From Actinacidiphila yanglinensis (GTDB lineage: Bacteria > Actinomycetota > Actinomycetes > Streptomycetales > Streptomycetaceae), in contig NZ_FNVU01000024.1 of NCBI RefSeq assembly GCF_900107965.1, positions 29,247 through 93,246 on the forward strand: 64,000 bases of DNA, written 5' to 3'. Within the stretch, counting starts at the first letter, position 1. The number at the start of each line of letters is the position of its first letter. Positions 1 to 9,020 of this stretch are shown in pieces. The position numbers and the translations under genes are program-made. The notes below the pieces were generated by a model. The model searched no databases, was not told the origin of the DNA, and saw nothing but the letters and a program-made list of their open reading frames with translations.

Positions 1-199
1 CGTCATCGGCGGCTCCATCGTCACCGAGGTCGTCTTCAACTACCCGGGCATCGGATCGGTGCTCTTCAAGGCCGCGCAGGCGGCCGACTACCCGCTGATG
101 TCGGCGATCTTCCTGCTGATCACGGTGCTGGTACTCGTCGCCAACCTCATCGCCGACATCGCGTACGTCTTCCTCGACCCGAGGACAAGGGAGAGCTGA
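1..199 (+). CDS. ABC transporter permease, DppB/OppB type, C-terminal end (partial)
   Basis: The first 199 bases encode the last 65 residues of a binding-protein-dependent transport permease; its start lies before the window. The reading frame begins at base 2 and stops with TGA at 197-199. The segment has the family's typical closing pattern: a VFNYPGIGSVLFKAA stretch, as in the periplasmic loop before the last membrane span of DppB/OppB permeases, one hydrophobic span (AIFLLITVLVLVANLIADI), and the terminal Y-FLDPR motif. It would form one half of the membrane channel of the importer encoded downstream; the partner permease starts 3 bases later. The identity as DppB-like rests on this motif pattern and on synteny. 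Confidence 0.85.
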   Translation, partial: VIGGSIVTEVVFNYPGIGSVLFKAAQAADYPLMSAIFLLITVLVLVANLIADIAYVFLDPRTRES

Positions 200-201
200 T
201 C

Positions 202-2340
202 ATGGCCCTGCAACCCGCTGCCCTGGCCGAGGCCGACGCCACCGCCGAGTCCTCCGGGGGCCCCAACCACCTCTGGCTGCGCCTGCTGCGCTCGCCGCTG
301 ACCCTCAGCGGTCTGGTGATCGTGCTGATCTTCGTGGTGCTGGCCGTCATCGCGCCCTGGGTCTCGCCCTACGACCCGTCCGCGGTCAGCGACAGCACGC
401 TGGTCGGGCCGTCCGCCTCGCACTGGCTGGGCACCACCCAGAACGGCCAGGACATCCTGTCGCAGATGCTCTACGGAGCCCGCGCCTCGATGTTCGTCGG
501 CATCGGCGCCGCGGTGCTGACCACGCTCCTCTCGGTCCTGGTCGGCGTCACCGCCGGATACATCGGCGGGATCGGCGACGAGCTGCTGTCGCTGCTGGCC
601 AACGTGTTCCTGGTGCTGCCGAGCCTGCCGCTGACCATCATCCTGGCCGCGTACCTGCCGCACAGCGGGTCGCTCGGCATCATCCTGGTCATCACGGTGA
701 CCGGCTGGGCGTGGGGCGCCCGGGTGCTGCGCGCGCAGACCCTGTCGCTGCGCAAGCGGGACTTCGTCGAGGCGGCCCGCGCCACCGGCGAGCGCACCTG
801 GCGGATCATCCTCAAGGACATCCTGCCCAACCAGGTGGCGGTGATCGCCGCCTCCTTCCTCGGCACGGTGACCGGCGCGATCCTCACCCAGGCGAGCCTG
901 GCGTTCCTCGGCCTGGCCGACGTCACCCAGTGGTCCTGGGGGACGATCCTGTACTGGGCGCAGACCGGCAGCGCGCTGCTGACCGGTGCCTGGTGGTGGT
1001 TCGTGCCCGCGGGGCTGGCGATCGCGGTGCTCGGCACCGCGCTGTCCCTGGTCAACTTCGGCATCGACGAGTTCATCAACCCCCGGCTGCGGCAGGCCGG
1101 GATCGGCACCAAGAAGGCCCAGCGCGGCCAGGTGTCGGCGAAGCGGGTCCGGCGGGTCAAGCGGCGCGGGCCGGCCGTCCGGCGGCCGGCCGCGGCACCC
1201 TTCACCCAGGACAGCACCGACGTCGTCCTGGACGTGCGCAACCTGCGGGTGGAGTACGTCGGCGAGGGCGGGCGTACGCCCGCGGTCAGCGACGTGTCGT
1301 TCACCCTGCGGCGCGGGGAGGTGCTCGGCATCGCCGGCGAGTCCGGCTCCGGCAAGTCCACCCTCGCCTACGCCATCACCCGGCTGCACAAGCCGCCGGC
1401 CGAGATCTCGCAGGGCGAGATCCACTACACCAAGCCGGACGGCAGCACCGTCGACGTGCTGGCCATGGACGACACCGAACTGCGCGAGTTCCGCTGGGAG
1501 GAGCTGTCCATCGTCTTCCAGTCGGCGATGCACGCGCTCAACCCGGTGCTGCGGATCGGCGCCCAGATCGAGGACGTCATCGTCGCCCACCGGCCGGGGA
1601 TGAACGCGCCCGAGCGCGCCGCCCGGGTGATCGAGCTGCTCGGCATCGTCGGCATCCCGGCCGACCGGGCGAACTCCTACCCGCACGAGCTGTCCGGGGG
1701 CATGCGGCAGCGCGCGATGATCGCGGTCGGGCTCGCCCTGGACCCCGAGATCATCGTGATGGACGAGCCGACCACCGCGCTCGACGTCGTCATCCAGCGG
1801 CAGATCATCGAGAAGATCATGGAGCTGAAGGACCGGCTCGGCTTCTCGGTCGTGTTCATCACCCACGACCTGTCGCTGCTGATCGAACTGTCCGACACCA
1901 TCGCGGTGATGTACGGCGGCAAGGTCGTCGAGATGGCGGCGGCCGACGACTTCTACCGCCGGCCGCAGCACCCCTACAGCCGCGGGCTGCTTGCGTCCTT
2001 CCCCACCCTGGGCGGGCCCAAGCGGGAGCTGACCGGCATCGCCGGCTCCCCGCCCGACCTGCGCCGGCTGCCGTCCGGATGCGCCTTCCGGCCGCGCTGC
2101 CCGCACGCGTTCGACGCCTGCGCCGCGCAGGTGCCGCAGCTGTACCGGATCGGTGCGCCCGGCGGCGGCAGCTCGCTGGCGGCCTGCCTGCTGCACACGG
2201 ACGCGAGCCCGGATCAGGCAGCCGACCCGGCGGCCGACCCCGCCTCCGACCCGAAGACGGACACCGCGGCCGCGGCGGGCGCCGGCGACCCGCACTCCGA
2301 GACCACCCCGAACGAGCTGGCGACAGGTGAGACACGATGA
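202..2340 (+). CDS. ABC transporter fusion: DppC-type permease joined to DppD-type ATPase
   Basis: This 712-residue protein joins two importer subunits that are usually separate. Residues 1 to about 300 are a DppC/OppC permease with several membrane spans and a permease-type cytoplasmic loop (EAARATG, near residue 190). A basic linker (about 300-335) leads to an OppD/DppD ATPase with Walker A GESGSGKST near 379, signature LSGGMRQR near 497, Walker B IIVMDEPTT, an H-loop (THDLS) and the C-terminal oligopeptide-transporter domain with a cysteine-containing CAFRPRCP motif. The Ala/Asp-rich tail is low complexity. It overlaps the next ATPase gene by 4 bases, so translation is coupled. Such permease-ATPase fusions are known in actinobacteria. 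The substrate could be a peptide, nickel or a sugar; the neighbouring sugar enzymes favour a glycoside or glycopeptide. Confidence 0.93.
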   Translation: MALQPAALAEADATAESSGGPNHLWLRLLRSPLTLSGLVIVLIFVVLAVIAPWVSPYDPSAVSDSTLVGPSASHWLGTTQNGQDILSQMLYGARASMFVGIGAAVLTTLLSVLVGVTAGYIGGIGDELLSLLANVFLVLPSLPLTIILAAYLPHSGSLGIILVITVTGWAWGARVLRAQTLSLRKRDFVEAARATGERTWRIILKDILPNQVAVIAASFLGTVTGAILTQASLAFLGLADVTQWSWGTILYWAQTGSALLTGAWWWFVPAGLAIAVLGTALSLVNFGIDEFINPRLRQAGIGTKKAQRGQVSAKRVRRVKRRGPAVRRPAAAPFTQDSTDVVLDVRNLRVEYVGEGGRTPAVSDVSFTLRRGEVLGIAGESGSGKSTLAYAITRLHKPPAEISQGEIHYTKPDGSTVDVLAMDDTELREFRWEELSIVFQSAMHALNPVLRIGAQIEDVIVAHRPGMNAPERAARVIELLGIVGIPADRANSYPHELSGGMRQRAMIAVGLALDPEIIVMDEPTTALDVVIQRQIIEKIMELKDRLGFSVVFITHDLSLLIELSDTIAVMYGGKVVEMAAADDFYRRPQHPYSRGLLASFPTLGGPKRELTGIAGSPPDLRRLPSGCAFRPRCPHAFDACAAQVPQLYRIGAPGGGSSLAACLLHTDASPDQAADPAADPASDPKTDTAAAAGAGDPHSETTPNELATGETR

Positions 2341-3512
2341 GCGGTGAGACGACGGCCCAGGTGGCCACCGGCGCCGGCGGCGCCGCGGCCGGCCGGCCGG
2401 TGCTCGAGGCGGTCCACGTGACCAAGCACTTCCCGGTGCGCGGCGGGCTGCCGCGGCGCGGCGCCACCCGCAAGGTCGTGCACGCCGTCGAGGACGTGAG
2501 CCTGAGCCTGTACGCGGGGCGGATCACCGCCCTGGTGGGCGAGTCCGGGTCCGGCAAGTCCACCCTGGCCCGGCTGCTCGCGCAGCTGTACCCGGTCACC
2601 GGCGGCGAGGTGCGACTGCACGGCCGGTCGGTCCGGGCGCTGCGCGGCAAGGCGTTCCGCGACCACGTGCGGCAGGTGCAGCTGATCCTCCAGGACCCCT
2701 TCGCCTCCTTCAACCCGGTCGCCACGATCGCCGGCACCCTCAGGCGCGCGGTCGCCCTGCACCATCCGGGCAAGCGCGGCAGGGAGCGGACCGCGGTCAT
2801 CGACGACCTGCTGACCCAGATCAACCTGGTGCCGCCGCGGCAGTTCACCGCGAAGTACCCGCACGAACTGTCCGGCGGGCAGTTGCAGCGCATCTCGATC
2901 GCCCGCGCGCTCGCCGCCGACCCGGAGGTGTTCCTCGCCGACGAGCCGGTCTCCAGCCTGGACGTCTCCATCCGCCTGGGCATCCTCAACCTGCTGCGCC
3001 GCCTCACCGAGGAGCGCAACGCCGCGATGCTCTACGTCACCCACGACATCGCCTCCGCCCGGTACTTCGCCACCGACACCGCGGTGATGTACGCCGGGCA
3101 GGTGGTGGAGAGCGGGCCGTCGGAGGCGGTGACGCAGCAGGCCGCGCACCCGTACACGCAGTTGCTGATCGCGTCGGCGCCCGACCCGTCGCGGGCGAGC
3201 GCCGACCGGGTCAAGGACATCGGGCAGCCGCCCAGCCTCATCGACCCGCCGGCCGGCTGCCGGTTCCACCCGCGCTGCCCGTACGCCATGGAGCGGTGCA
3301 AGGTCGACACCCCCGCGTCGTTCGACATCTCCCCCGGCCACACCGCCCGTTGCTGGCTGTACGCCGACGACGAGGAGGCGCGTGCCCGGCGGGCCGAGAA
3401 CGCCGAGGCCGTCGCGACCCTGACCGCTCCCGTCTCCCTCGACATCCCGGCGCCCCCGGACTCCCCGGTCACCCCGGACTCCCCCGTCGCCCCGGACACC
3501 TCCACCGACTGA
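2337..3512 (+). CDS. ABC transporter ATPase, DppF/OppF type
   Basis: This is the second ATPase of the Dpp/Opp-type importer, 391 residues. Walker A (GESGSGKST) lies near residue 68, the Q-loop near 120 (LILQDPF), the signature LSGGQLQR near 178, Walker B in VFLADEPVS and the H-loop in VTHDIA. The oligopeptide C-terminal domain carries the CRFHPRCPYAMERC motif. The last 35 residues are a Pro/Thr/Ser-rich low-complexity tail. The ATG overlaps the previous stop (ATGA), and the binding-protein gene follows after 73 bases. With the fused ATPase it would form the heterodimeric motor. Confidence 0.94.
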   Translation: MSGETTAQVATGAGGAAAGRPVLEAVHVTKHFPVRGGLPRRGATRKVVHAVEDVSLSLYAGRITALVGESGSGKSTLARLLAQLYPVTGGEVRLHGRSVRALRGKAFRDHVRQVQLILQDPFASFNPVATIAGTLRRAVALHHPGKRGRERTAVIDDLLTQINLVPPRQFTAKYPHELSGGQLQRISIARALAADPEVFLADEPVSSLDVSIRLGILNLLRRLTEERNAAMLYVTHDIASARYFATDTAVMYAGQVVESGPSEAVTQQAAHPYTQLLIASAPDPSRASADRVKDIGQPPSLIDPPAGCRFHPRCPYAMERCKVDTPASFDISPGHTARCWLYADDEEARARRAENAEAVATLTAPVSLDIPAPPDSPVTPDSPVAPDTSTD

Positions 3513-3585
3513 TCCCCCGGGCCGTCCCCGCCGGCCCGTTTCCCCCGCCCTTCCGCTGTCCCCACTCCCAAAGGAGCAGACGCAC

Positions 3586-5262
3586 GTGACCACTTCGCAG
3601 TCGCCGATCGCGTCCGGCATGACCAGACGCGGCCTCCTCGCAAGCGCCGCCGCAGGCGCGGGAACCCTCGCCCTCTACGGTTGTACCGGCTCGACGGGCG
3701 GTTCGAGCTCCGCAAAGGGCACCCTGACCGTGGCCGCCCAGTCCGACAACCTCACCCAGGTCTTCAACCCGTTCCTGGAGAACACCGCCCAGGGACTGAC
3801 CTACACCAGCCCCGGCTCGGGCGGCTTCATCTACGAGCCGCTGGTCCAGATCAACACCGTCGACATCGGCAACGACCTGCCCTGGCTGGCGAAGTCCTGG
3901 CGCTGGTCGGACGGCAACAAGACCCTGACGCTCGAGCTGCACACCGGTGTGAAGTGGACGGACGGCCAGCCGTTCTCCGCGGACGACGTGGTCTTCACCT
4001 ACATGCTGCTGAAGCAGAACGCGGCGCTCAACCTGGGCGGCGTCAAGTTCAGCACGGTCACCGCGCCGAGCCCGTCGCAGATCGTCTTCACCTTCGACGT
4101 GCCCTCCGAGCAGTTCTTCACCGAGGTCGTGTCGGTCCCGATCGTCAGCAAGCACATCTGGTCGACGGTCAAGAACCCGGTCACGTACACCGACAAGAAC
4201 CCGGTCGGCACCGGCCCGTACAAGCTGTCCACCTTCTCCGCCCAGAGCTTCACCCTGGTGCGCAACGAGGACTACTGGCAGCCGAAGGCGGAGATCACCT
4301 CGCTGCGGTTCGTGGCGTACAAGGACAACGAGAGCATGACCAACGCGCTGGTCCAGGGGCTCGCGGACTGGGGCGGCACGTACATCGCCAACGCCGACAA
4401 GACCTACCTGAGCCGGAGCAAGCACAACAACTACTGGGCGCCGCTGGCCGGGACCGACGGGATCATCCCCAACCTGGAGCGCTGGCCGCTGAGCGACATC
4501 GCGGTGCGCCGGGCGATCAGCCTCGGCGTGAAGCGCAAGCAGGTCGGCGCGGCGACCGGCTCGCCGCCCGCCACCAGCGTGACCGGCCTGCCGATGCCCG
4601 CGTACACCTCGTCGATCGCCCCGCAGTACAAGGGCGTCGGCTTCGAGGAGGATCCGGCGAAGGCCGAGAAGACGCTGACCGACGCCGGGTACGCCAAGGG
4701 CAGCGACGGTTACTACCACAAGGGCGGCAAGCGGGTCGAGTTCTCGATCAGCTTCCCGTCGGCGTACACCGACATCGCCTCCCGGGTGCAGGTGCTGGTC
4801 TCCCAGCTCAAGGACATCGGGATCAAGCTCACCATCGACACGACCACGGTGAACGACATCAACGTGATCACCTCGAAGGGCGAGTTCGACTCCACGATGG
4901 GCTACCCGGTGAACTCCGCGCCGCGGGCGTTCTCCTACTACTACGACACCATCAACCCGAACCTGTACTTCCCGATCGGCAAGGCGACGCCGACCTACCA
5001 GAACATCGAGCGGTTCCAGAACGCCGAGGCCAAGCAGCTCTTCGACGAGTACCCGAAGGCCACGACGGACGCGCAGCGGCAGCAGATCCTGGACGGGATC
5101 GAGAAGATCTTCGTCGAGAACCTGCCCTGGATCCCGATGTTCTACTGGGGCAGCTACGGCAACTGGAGCACCGCGAAGGCGACCGGCTTCCCCACGCCGC
5201 AGAACCCCTACTTCAGCCCGGTGCCCAATCCGGTGGTCGCCCTGCGGCTGAAGCCGGTCTGA
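3586..5262 (+). CDS. ABC transporter substrate-binding lipoprotein, family 5 (DppA/OppA type)
   Basis: This 558-residue extracellular solute-binding protein belongs to SBP_bac_5. The start is GTG with AAAGGAGCAGACGCAC upstream, a strong ribosome binding site. The N terminus has a twin-arginine-like pattern (MTRRGLLASA) and a lipobox ending LALYGC, so the mature protein should be a lipid-anchored protein exported folded. Family hallmarks include NPFLENTAQG, the SWRWSDGNKTLTLELHTGVKW stretch and ADDVVFTYMLL. It is the last importer gene and would determine specificity. Members of this family bind peptides but also oligosaccharides and opines, so the downstream sugar-type enzymes are the better clue to the ligand. 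Confidence 0.93.
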   Translation: MTTSQSPIASGMTRRGLLASAAAGAGTLALYGCTGSTGGSSSAKGTLTVAAQSDNLTQVFNPFLENTAQGLTYTSPGSGGFIYEPLVQINTVDIGNDLPWLAKSWRWSDGNKTLTLELHTGVKWTDGQPFSADDVVFTYMLLKQNAALNLGGVKFSTVTAPSPSQIVFTFDVPSEQFFTEVVSVPIVSKHIWSTVKNPVTYTDKNPVGTGPYKLSTFSAQSFTLVRNEDYWQPKAEITSLRFVAYKDNESMTNALVQGLADWGGTYIANADKTYLSRSKHNNYWAPLAGTDGIIPNLERWPLSDIAVRRAISLGVKRKQVGAATGSPPATSVTGLPMPAYTSSIAPQYKGVGFEEDPAKAEKTLTDAGYAKGSDGYYHKGGKRVEFSISFPSAYTDIASRVQVLVSQLKDIGIKLTIDTTTVNDINVITSKGEFDSTMGYPVNSAPRAFSYYYDTINPNLYFPIGKATPTYQNIERFQNAEAKQLFDEYPKATTDAQRQQILDGIEKIFVENLPWIPMFYWGSYGNWSTAKATGFPTPQNPYFSPVPNPVVALRLKPV

Positions 5263-5357
5263 GCCGCCCCGCACCGCACGCCTTCCTGAGGCCGGGTGCC
5301 GCCGCGCAGCCGGCGGCCCCGGACCAGTCCCCTGCCGTACCCCCCGCGAGGAGAGCC

Positions 5358-6032
5358 ATGTCCCACCTCCCGACGCCGAGAGCCATGGTCGTCGTGAACG
5401 GCGACGACATCCACCACGACCTGCTGAGCGCCGCCGGAGTGTTCCAGCAGCTCGGTGTCGAGGCCGGGTTCGCCACCCGCAAGGCCATGGGCACCAGCCG
5501 CTTCGTCGATCCGCGGCCCGAGACCGCCGAGTCGGACGTGTACCTCTTCTACACCGCCGGCGGGCACTTCGCGACGGCCCAGCAGCAGGCGCTGGCCGAC
5601 GCGGTACGGGCCGGCAAGGGGCTGGTCGGGGTGCACGGCGCGAACATCATGGGCTGGCAGGGCGACGGTCCGGACCCGGCCGACCGCCCGCTGTTCGAGC
5701 TGCTCGGCAACCGCTACCTCTCGCACGGCCCCGGCCACCACGAGGGCCGGCACACGATCGAGATCGTCGCCGACCACCCGGTCACCCGGGGGGTGGAGGA
5801 CTTCGACCTCTTCGACGAGTACTACGAGTTCGAGCTCGCGGACGAGGACGTCACGGTGCTGGCGCAGCGGCACCGCGCGGACGGCGTGGTCATCCCGGTG
5901 CTGTACGCCCGCGAGGTCGGGGCGGGCCGGGTGGTCTACCTGGCGCTCGGCCACGACATGCGCTCCTGGGGCGAGCCGCCCGTGCGCGCGCTGGTCCGCC
6001 AGGCGCTGCTGTGGGCGTCCGGCCGTGACTGA
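5358..6032 (+). CDS. ThuA-like domain protein
   Basis: This 224-residue cytoplasmic protein resembles ThuA/trehalose-utilisation proteins, which have a glutamine-amidotransferase-like fold. Supporting features are the opening MVVVNGDDIHHD, the GKGLVGVHGANIMGW stretch with the conserved GxHGA core, HGPGHHEGRHTIEI, the DHPVTRGV motif and the closing GRVVYLALGHDMRSWG. The ATG has GAGGAGAGCC upstream. ThuA proteins occur with Gfo/Idh/MocA dehydrogenases and TIM-barrel isomerases in sugar catabolic loci, as here, but their reaction is poorly defined. Confidence 0.85.
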   Translation: MSHLPTPRAMVVVNGDDIHHDLLSAAGVFQQLGVEAGFATRKAMGTSRFVDPRPETAESDVYLFYTAGGHFATAQQQALADAVRAGKGLVGVHGANIMGWQGDGPDPADRPLFELLGNRYLSHGPGHHEGRHTIEIVADHPVTRGVEDFDLFDEYYEFELADEDVTVLAQRHRADGVVIPVLYAREVGAGRVVYLALGHDMRSWGEPPVRALVRQALLWASGRD

Positions 6033-6075
6033 GACGACGAGCGCCGGCCTTCCGGGGCCGGCCGGAGGAGGAGAC

Positions 6076-6867
6076 ATGGCAGCCGGTATCGGCGTCATGA
6101 TGTACACCGTGCTCGACCAGGCACGGGCCGATCTGGAGGGCACCCTGGCCCGGCTGGCCGGCATGGGCTACCTGGGCATCGAGACCTACGGCCTGGTGGA
6201 GCACTTCGGGCCGGCCCGGGTCAGGGACGCCATCGCCGCTGCCGGGCTCACCCTGACCAGCGCGCACACGCCCTTCCCTGCCGGCTCGCGGGCGGAGGAA
6301 CTGCTCGACGCCAATGAGGAGTTGGGCGCCGAGGTGCTGGTGTGGAGCATGGAGCGCGAGGAGTTCGACTCGCCGGACGCGATCCGGCGCGGCGTCGAGC
6401 GGGTGAACGAGGCGGCCGAGCGCGCGGCGGGCCGCGGCATGCGGATCGCCTACCACAACCACTTCGCCGAGTTCTCGCAGGAGTTCGCCGGCAAGCGGGC
6501 GTACGACCTGCTGCTGGAGCTGCTGGACGAGCGGGTGCTGGTCGAACTCGACGCGTACTGGACGGTGATGGGCGGCGCCGACCCGGCCGACGTACTGGCC
6601 GGTCTCGGCGAGCGCGCGCGCTTCGTGCACGTCAAGGACGGTCCGGCGGTCAGCTACGAGGACGACGTGATGGTGCCGATCGGGGAGGGCGGGATCGACT
6701 GGGCCCGCACCCTGAGCGCCCCGTCCGGCCTGCGGTGGCACATCGTCGAGCTGGAGCGGCTGCACGTCGACACGTTCGAGGCGCTGCGGCGCTCCTACGA
6801 CCACCTGGTCGGCCGCGGGCTGTCCCGCGGCGCGTTCGTCCCGGCGCCGACCGAGGAGCGGGCATGA
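6076..6867 (+). CDS. Sugar phosphate isomerase/epimerase (AP endonuclease 2-like TIM barrel)
   Basis: This 263-residue protein belongs to the xylose-isomerase-like TIM-barrel superfamily. It opens with IGVMMYTVLDQARADLEGTL and shows the metal-site elements expected for the family: an H in SAHTPFP, YHNHFAEF, ELDAYW (E and D ligands) and FVHVKDG. The start has GGAGGAGAC upstream. It overlaps the next gene by 4 bases. Relatives isomerise or epimerise keto sugars, inosose or hydroxypyruvate. Together with the second copy at 11928 it suggests two isomerisation steps, or two related substrates, in the pathway. Confidence 0.88.
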   Translation: MAAGIGVMMYTVLDQARADLEGTLARLAGMGYLGIETYGLVEHFGPARVRDAIAAAGLTLTSAHTPFPAGSRAEELLDANEELGAEVLVWSMEREEFDSPDAIRRGVERVNEAAERAAGRGMRIAYHNHFAEFSQEFAGKRAYDLLLELLDERVLVELDAYWTVMGGADPADVLAGLGERARFVHVKDGPAVSYEDDVMVPIGEGGIDWARTLSAPSGLRWHIVELERLHVDTFEALRRSYDHLVGRGLSRGAFVPAPTEERA

Positions 6868-7835
6868 GGGTGCTGTTCCTCGGCGGTGCCGGGATGATCG
6901 GCTCCGCGGCGGCGGCGCAGGCCGCCGCCGCGGGTGCCGACGTGACGATCGTGACCCGCTCCGAGCCCGCGCGTGCGGTCGCCGAGGGCGTGCGGCAGTT
7001 GCGGGCGGACGTCCGCGACGCCGCGGCGCTCGGCGCGGTGCTGGGCGACGAGGAGTTCGACGCGGTCGTCAACTGGGTCGGCTTCACGCCCGACGACGTG
7101 CGCGAGCACCCGCGGCTGTTCACCGGCCGGACCGGGCAGTACGTCTTCATCAGTACCTGCTCGGTCTTCGGCCGGCCGGTGCCGCACCTGCCGATCACCG
7201 AGTCCAGCCCGCGCCGCCAGCCGGTCTTCGGCTACGCGCGGGACAAGATCGCCTGCGAGCTGCTGCTGGAGGACGCCTACCGCACCTCCGCCTTCCCGCT
7301 GACGATCGTGCGCCCCTTCCACACCTACGACCGCACGGTGATCCCGGTGCTCGCCGGGTGGACCGCGATCGAGCGGATGCGGGCCGGCCGGCCGGTGGTG
7401 GTGCACGGCGACGGCACGTCGCTGTGGTCCCTGACCCACGCCGAGGACTTCGCGCGGGCCTTCGGGGGGCTGCTCGGCCTGGACCACGCGGTCGGCGAGA
7501 GCGTCAACGTGGTCAGCGGCGACATCCTCACCTGGGACCAGATCCACCTGACCCTGGCCGGTGCGGCCGGGGTGCGCGCCCCGCTGCTGCGGCACCGCTC
7601 CAGCGAGTCGATCGCCGTGCAGGTGCCCGGCTGGGGCGAGGTGCTGGAGCACGACTTCCGGCACTCGATGCTCTTCGACACCTCCAAACTGCGGTCGCTG
7701 GTACCGGACTTCGCGCCGCGGGTGTCCTTCGCGCAGGGCGCCCGGGAGGTGCTGGCGCACTACGACGCCCACCCGGAACTGCGGTCGGTGGACCAGGAGC
7801 TGTCCCGGGCCTTCGACGCGCTGCTGGAGGGCTGA
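6864..7835 (+). CDS. NAD-dependent epimerase/dehydratase (extended SDR)
   Basis: This 323-residue protein has an N-terminal Rossmann motif (VLFLGGAGMIGSAAA, residues 3-17), D-V in the nucleotide-binding turn (LRADVRD), the substrate region TCSVFG and a downstream YARDK, fitting the Ser...YxxxK catalytic set of extended SDRs. The IVRPFHTYDR segment is typical of the family. It starts in an ATGA overlap with the isomerase. It would act on a nucleotide sugar or free sugar derivative, probably in the same catabolic route. It is the last gene of the first transcription unit; the operator region follows. Confidence 0.88.
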   Translation: MRVLFLGGAGMIGSAAAAQAAAAGADVTIVTRSEPARAVAEGVRQLRADVRDAAALGAVLGDEEFDAVVNWVGFTPDDVREHPRLFTGRTGQYVFISTCSVFGRPVPHLPITESSPRRQPVFGYARDKIACELLLEDAYRTSAFPLTIVRPFHTYDRTVIPVLAGWTAIERMRAGRPVVVHGDGTSLWSLTHAEDFARAFGGLLGLDHAVGESVNVVSGDILTWDQIHLTLAGAAGVRAPLLRHRSSESIAVQVPGWGEVLEHDFRHSMLFDTSKLRSLVPDFAPRVSFAQGAREVLAHYDAHPELRSVDQELSRAFDALLEG

Positions 7836-7856
7836 TGGGAGACGCGGATCATGAGT

Positions 7857-7909
7857 GGTATTTAGTGGTCTATATTTAGTGGACCATCAAATACCATGAG
7901 TAGACCAAC
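7857..7909 (+). promoter_or_regulatory. Candidate GntR/HutC-family operator in front of the second catabolic unit
   Basis: This AT-richer patch contains nested inverted repeats that share one centre at 7876: GGTATTT (7857-7863) with AAATACC (7889-7895), and TGGTC (7866-7870) with GACCA (7882-7886). It also has a direct repeat TTTAGTGG at 7861 and 7875, and a further TAGACCA half-site at 7901-7907. TGGTC/GACCA half-sites are typical of HutC-subfamily GntR regulators (for example DasR). The GntR gene at 9017 is the second gene downstream, so autoregulation is the simplest reading. The binding itself is inferred. Confidence 0.65.
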
Positions 7910-7979
7910 TGGCTAACGTGAGAGTCCGGAGCGGGCAGCGCCCGCGGCCGGCCACCGCAGGACGAGGGAAGAGGAACGT

Positions 7980-9020
7980 GTGATCGGCGTCGGTCTCATA
8001 GGTTCGGGATTCATCGGCGACACATACGCGGACGCGCTCCAGGACGTACGGAACGCGACGCTGGTCGCCACCTGCTCGCGCGACCTCGCGCGCGCCACCG
8101 CGCTCGCCGCCAAGTGGGCCCCGGACGCACGCAGTTACGACGACATGGCGGCGCTGTGCGCCGACCCGGCCGTCGACCTGGTGGTCGTCGCGGTCCCCAA
8201 CGAGGCGCATCTGGAGGCGGTCCGGGTGGTCGCCGCGGCCGGCAAGGGCGTGGTGTGCACCAAGCCGCTGGCCCGCAGCGGCGCCGAGGCCGCGCAGATC
8301 CTGGACGTCGTCCGGGAGGCCGGCATCTGGCACGGCTACGCGGAGAGTTCGGTCTTCTCGCCGAACATCGCCAAGGCGCACGACATGGTCGCCGCCGGCG
8401 CCATCGGCGACCTGCTCACCATGCGGGCACGCGAGGCCCACTCCGGGCCGCACGCCCCGCACTTCTGGGACGCCGAGACCGCCGGCGGCGGCGCGCTGCT
8501 CGACATGGGCTGCCACACCGTGGAGTCCGCCCGGCACTTCTTCGGCAAGGACAACCCGATCACTGAGGTCTTCGCGTGGGGCGCGACGCTCGCGCACGCC
8601 GACCGGACCACGGGCGAGGACAGCGCCATCGCGCTGCTGAAGTTCGCCGGCGGCCAGCTCGCCACCGTCGAGTCGTCCTGGATCGAGAAGGGCGGCATGC
8701 AGCTGCGGCACGAACTCGTCGGCAGCGCCGGCCGCCTGGTCACCGACACCTCCTCGACACCGGTGTGGGGCTTCATCGAGCGCCCGGCCGGCTACCTGGT
8801 GGAGAAGGCCGACGCCGACACGGGCTGGGTGTACCCGGTGCCCGAAGAGGCCCGCGCCTACGGGTTCAGCCAGCAGATGCGGCACTTCGTCGACTGCTTC
8901 GCCCGCGGCGCCACGCCCCGCGAGACCTTCGAGGACGGCGTGGTCGTCAACCGCGTACTGGACGCCTGCTACGCCTCGATGCGCTCCGGCACGTGGGAGA
9001 AGGTCCAGGCGGCGGCATGA
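7980..9020 (+). CDS. Gfo/Idh/MocA family NAD(P)-dependent oxidoreductase
   Basis: This 346-residue dehydrogenase begins at GTG 7980, giving MIGVGLIGSGFIGDTYADAL, with GAAGAGGAAC upstream. It has the Rossmann GxGxxG motif at the N terminus, the family's CTKPLARS (the catalytic K of the EKP-type motif; here C-T replaces E), and an MGCHTVESARHFFG segment holding the conserved D-x-G-x-H-type motif. The family oxidises hydroxyls of sugars, inositols and amino sugars. It is the first gene after the GntR-type operator and ends in an ATGA overlap with the GntR regulator gene. Confidence 0.92.
   Translation: MIGVGLIGSGFIGDTYADALQDVRNATLVATCSRDLARATALAAKWAPDARSYDDMAALCADPAVDLVVVAVPNEAHLEAVRVVAAAGKGVVCTKPLARSGAEAAQILDVVREAGIWHGYAESSVFSPNIAKAHDMVAAGAIGDLLTMRAREAHSGPHAPHFWDAETAGGGALLDMGCHTVESARHFFGKDNPITEVFAWGATLAHADRTTGEDSAIALLKFAGGQLATVESSWIEKGGMQLRHELVGSAGRLVTDTSSTPVWGFIERPAGYLVEKADADTGWVYPVPEEARAYGFSQQMRHFVDCFARGATPRETFEDGVVVNRVLDACYASMRSGTWEKVQAAA

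Noticed and set aside
7857..7909. A DasR site
   Set aside because: The TGGTC and GACCA half-sites are 11 bases apart rather than adjoining as in TGGTCTAGACCA. A local GntR/HutC regulator is more likely.
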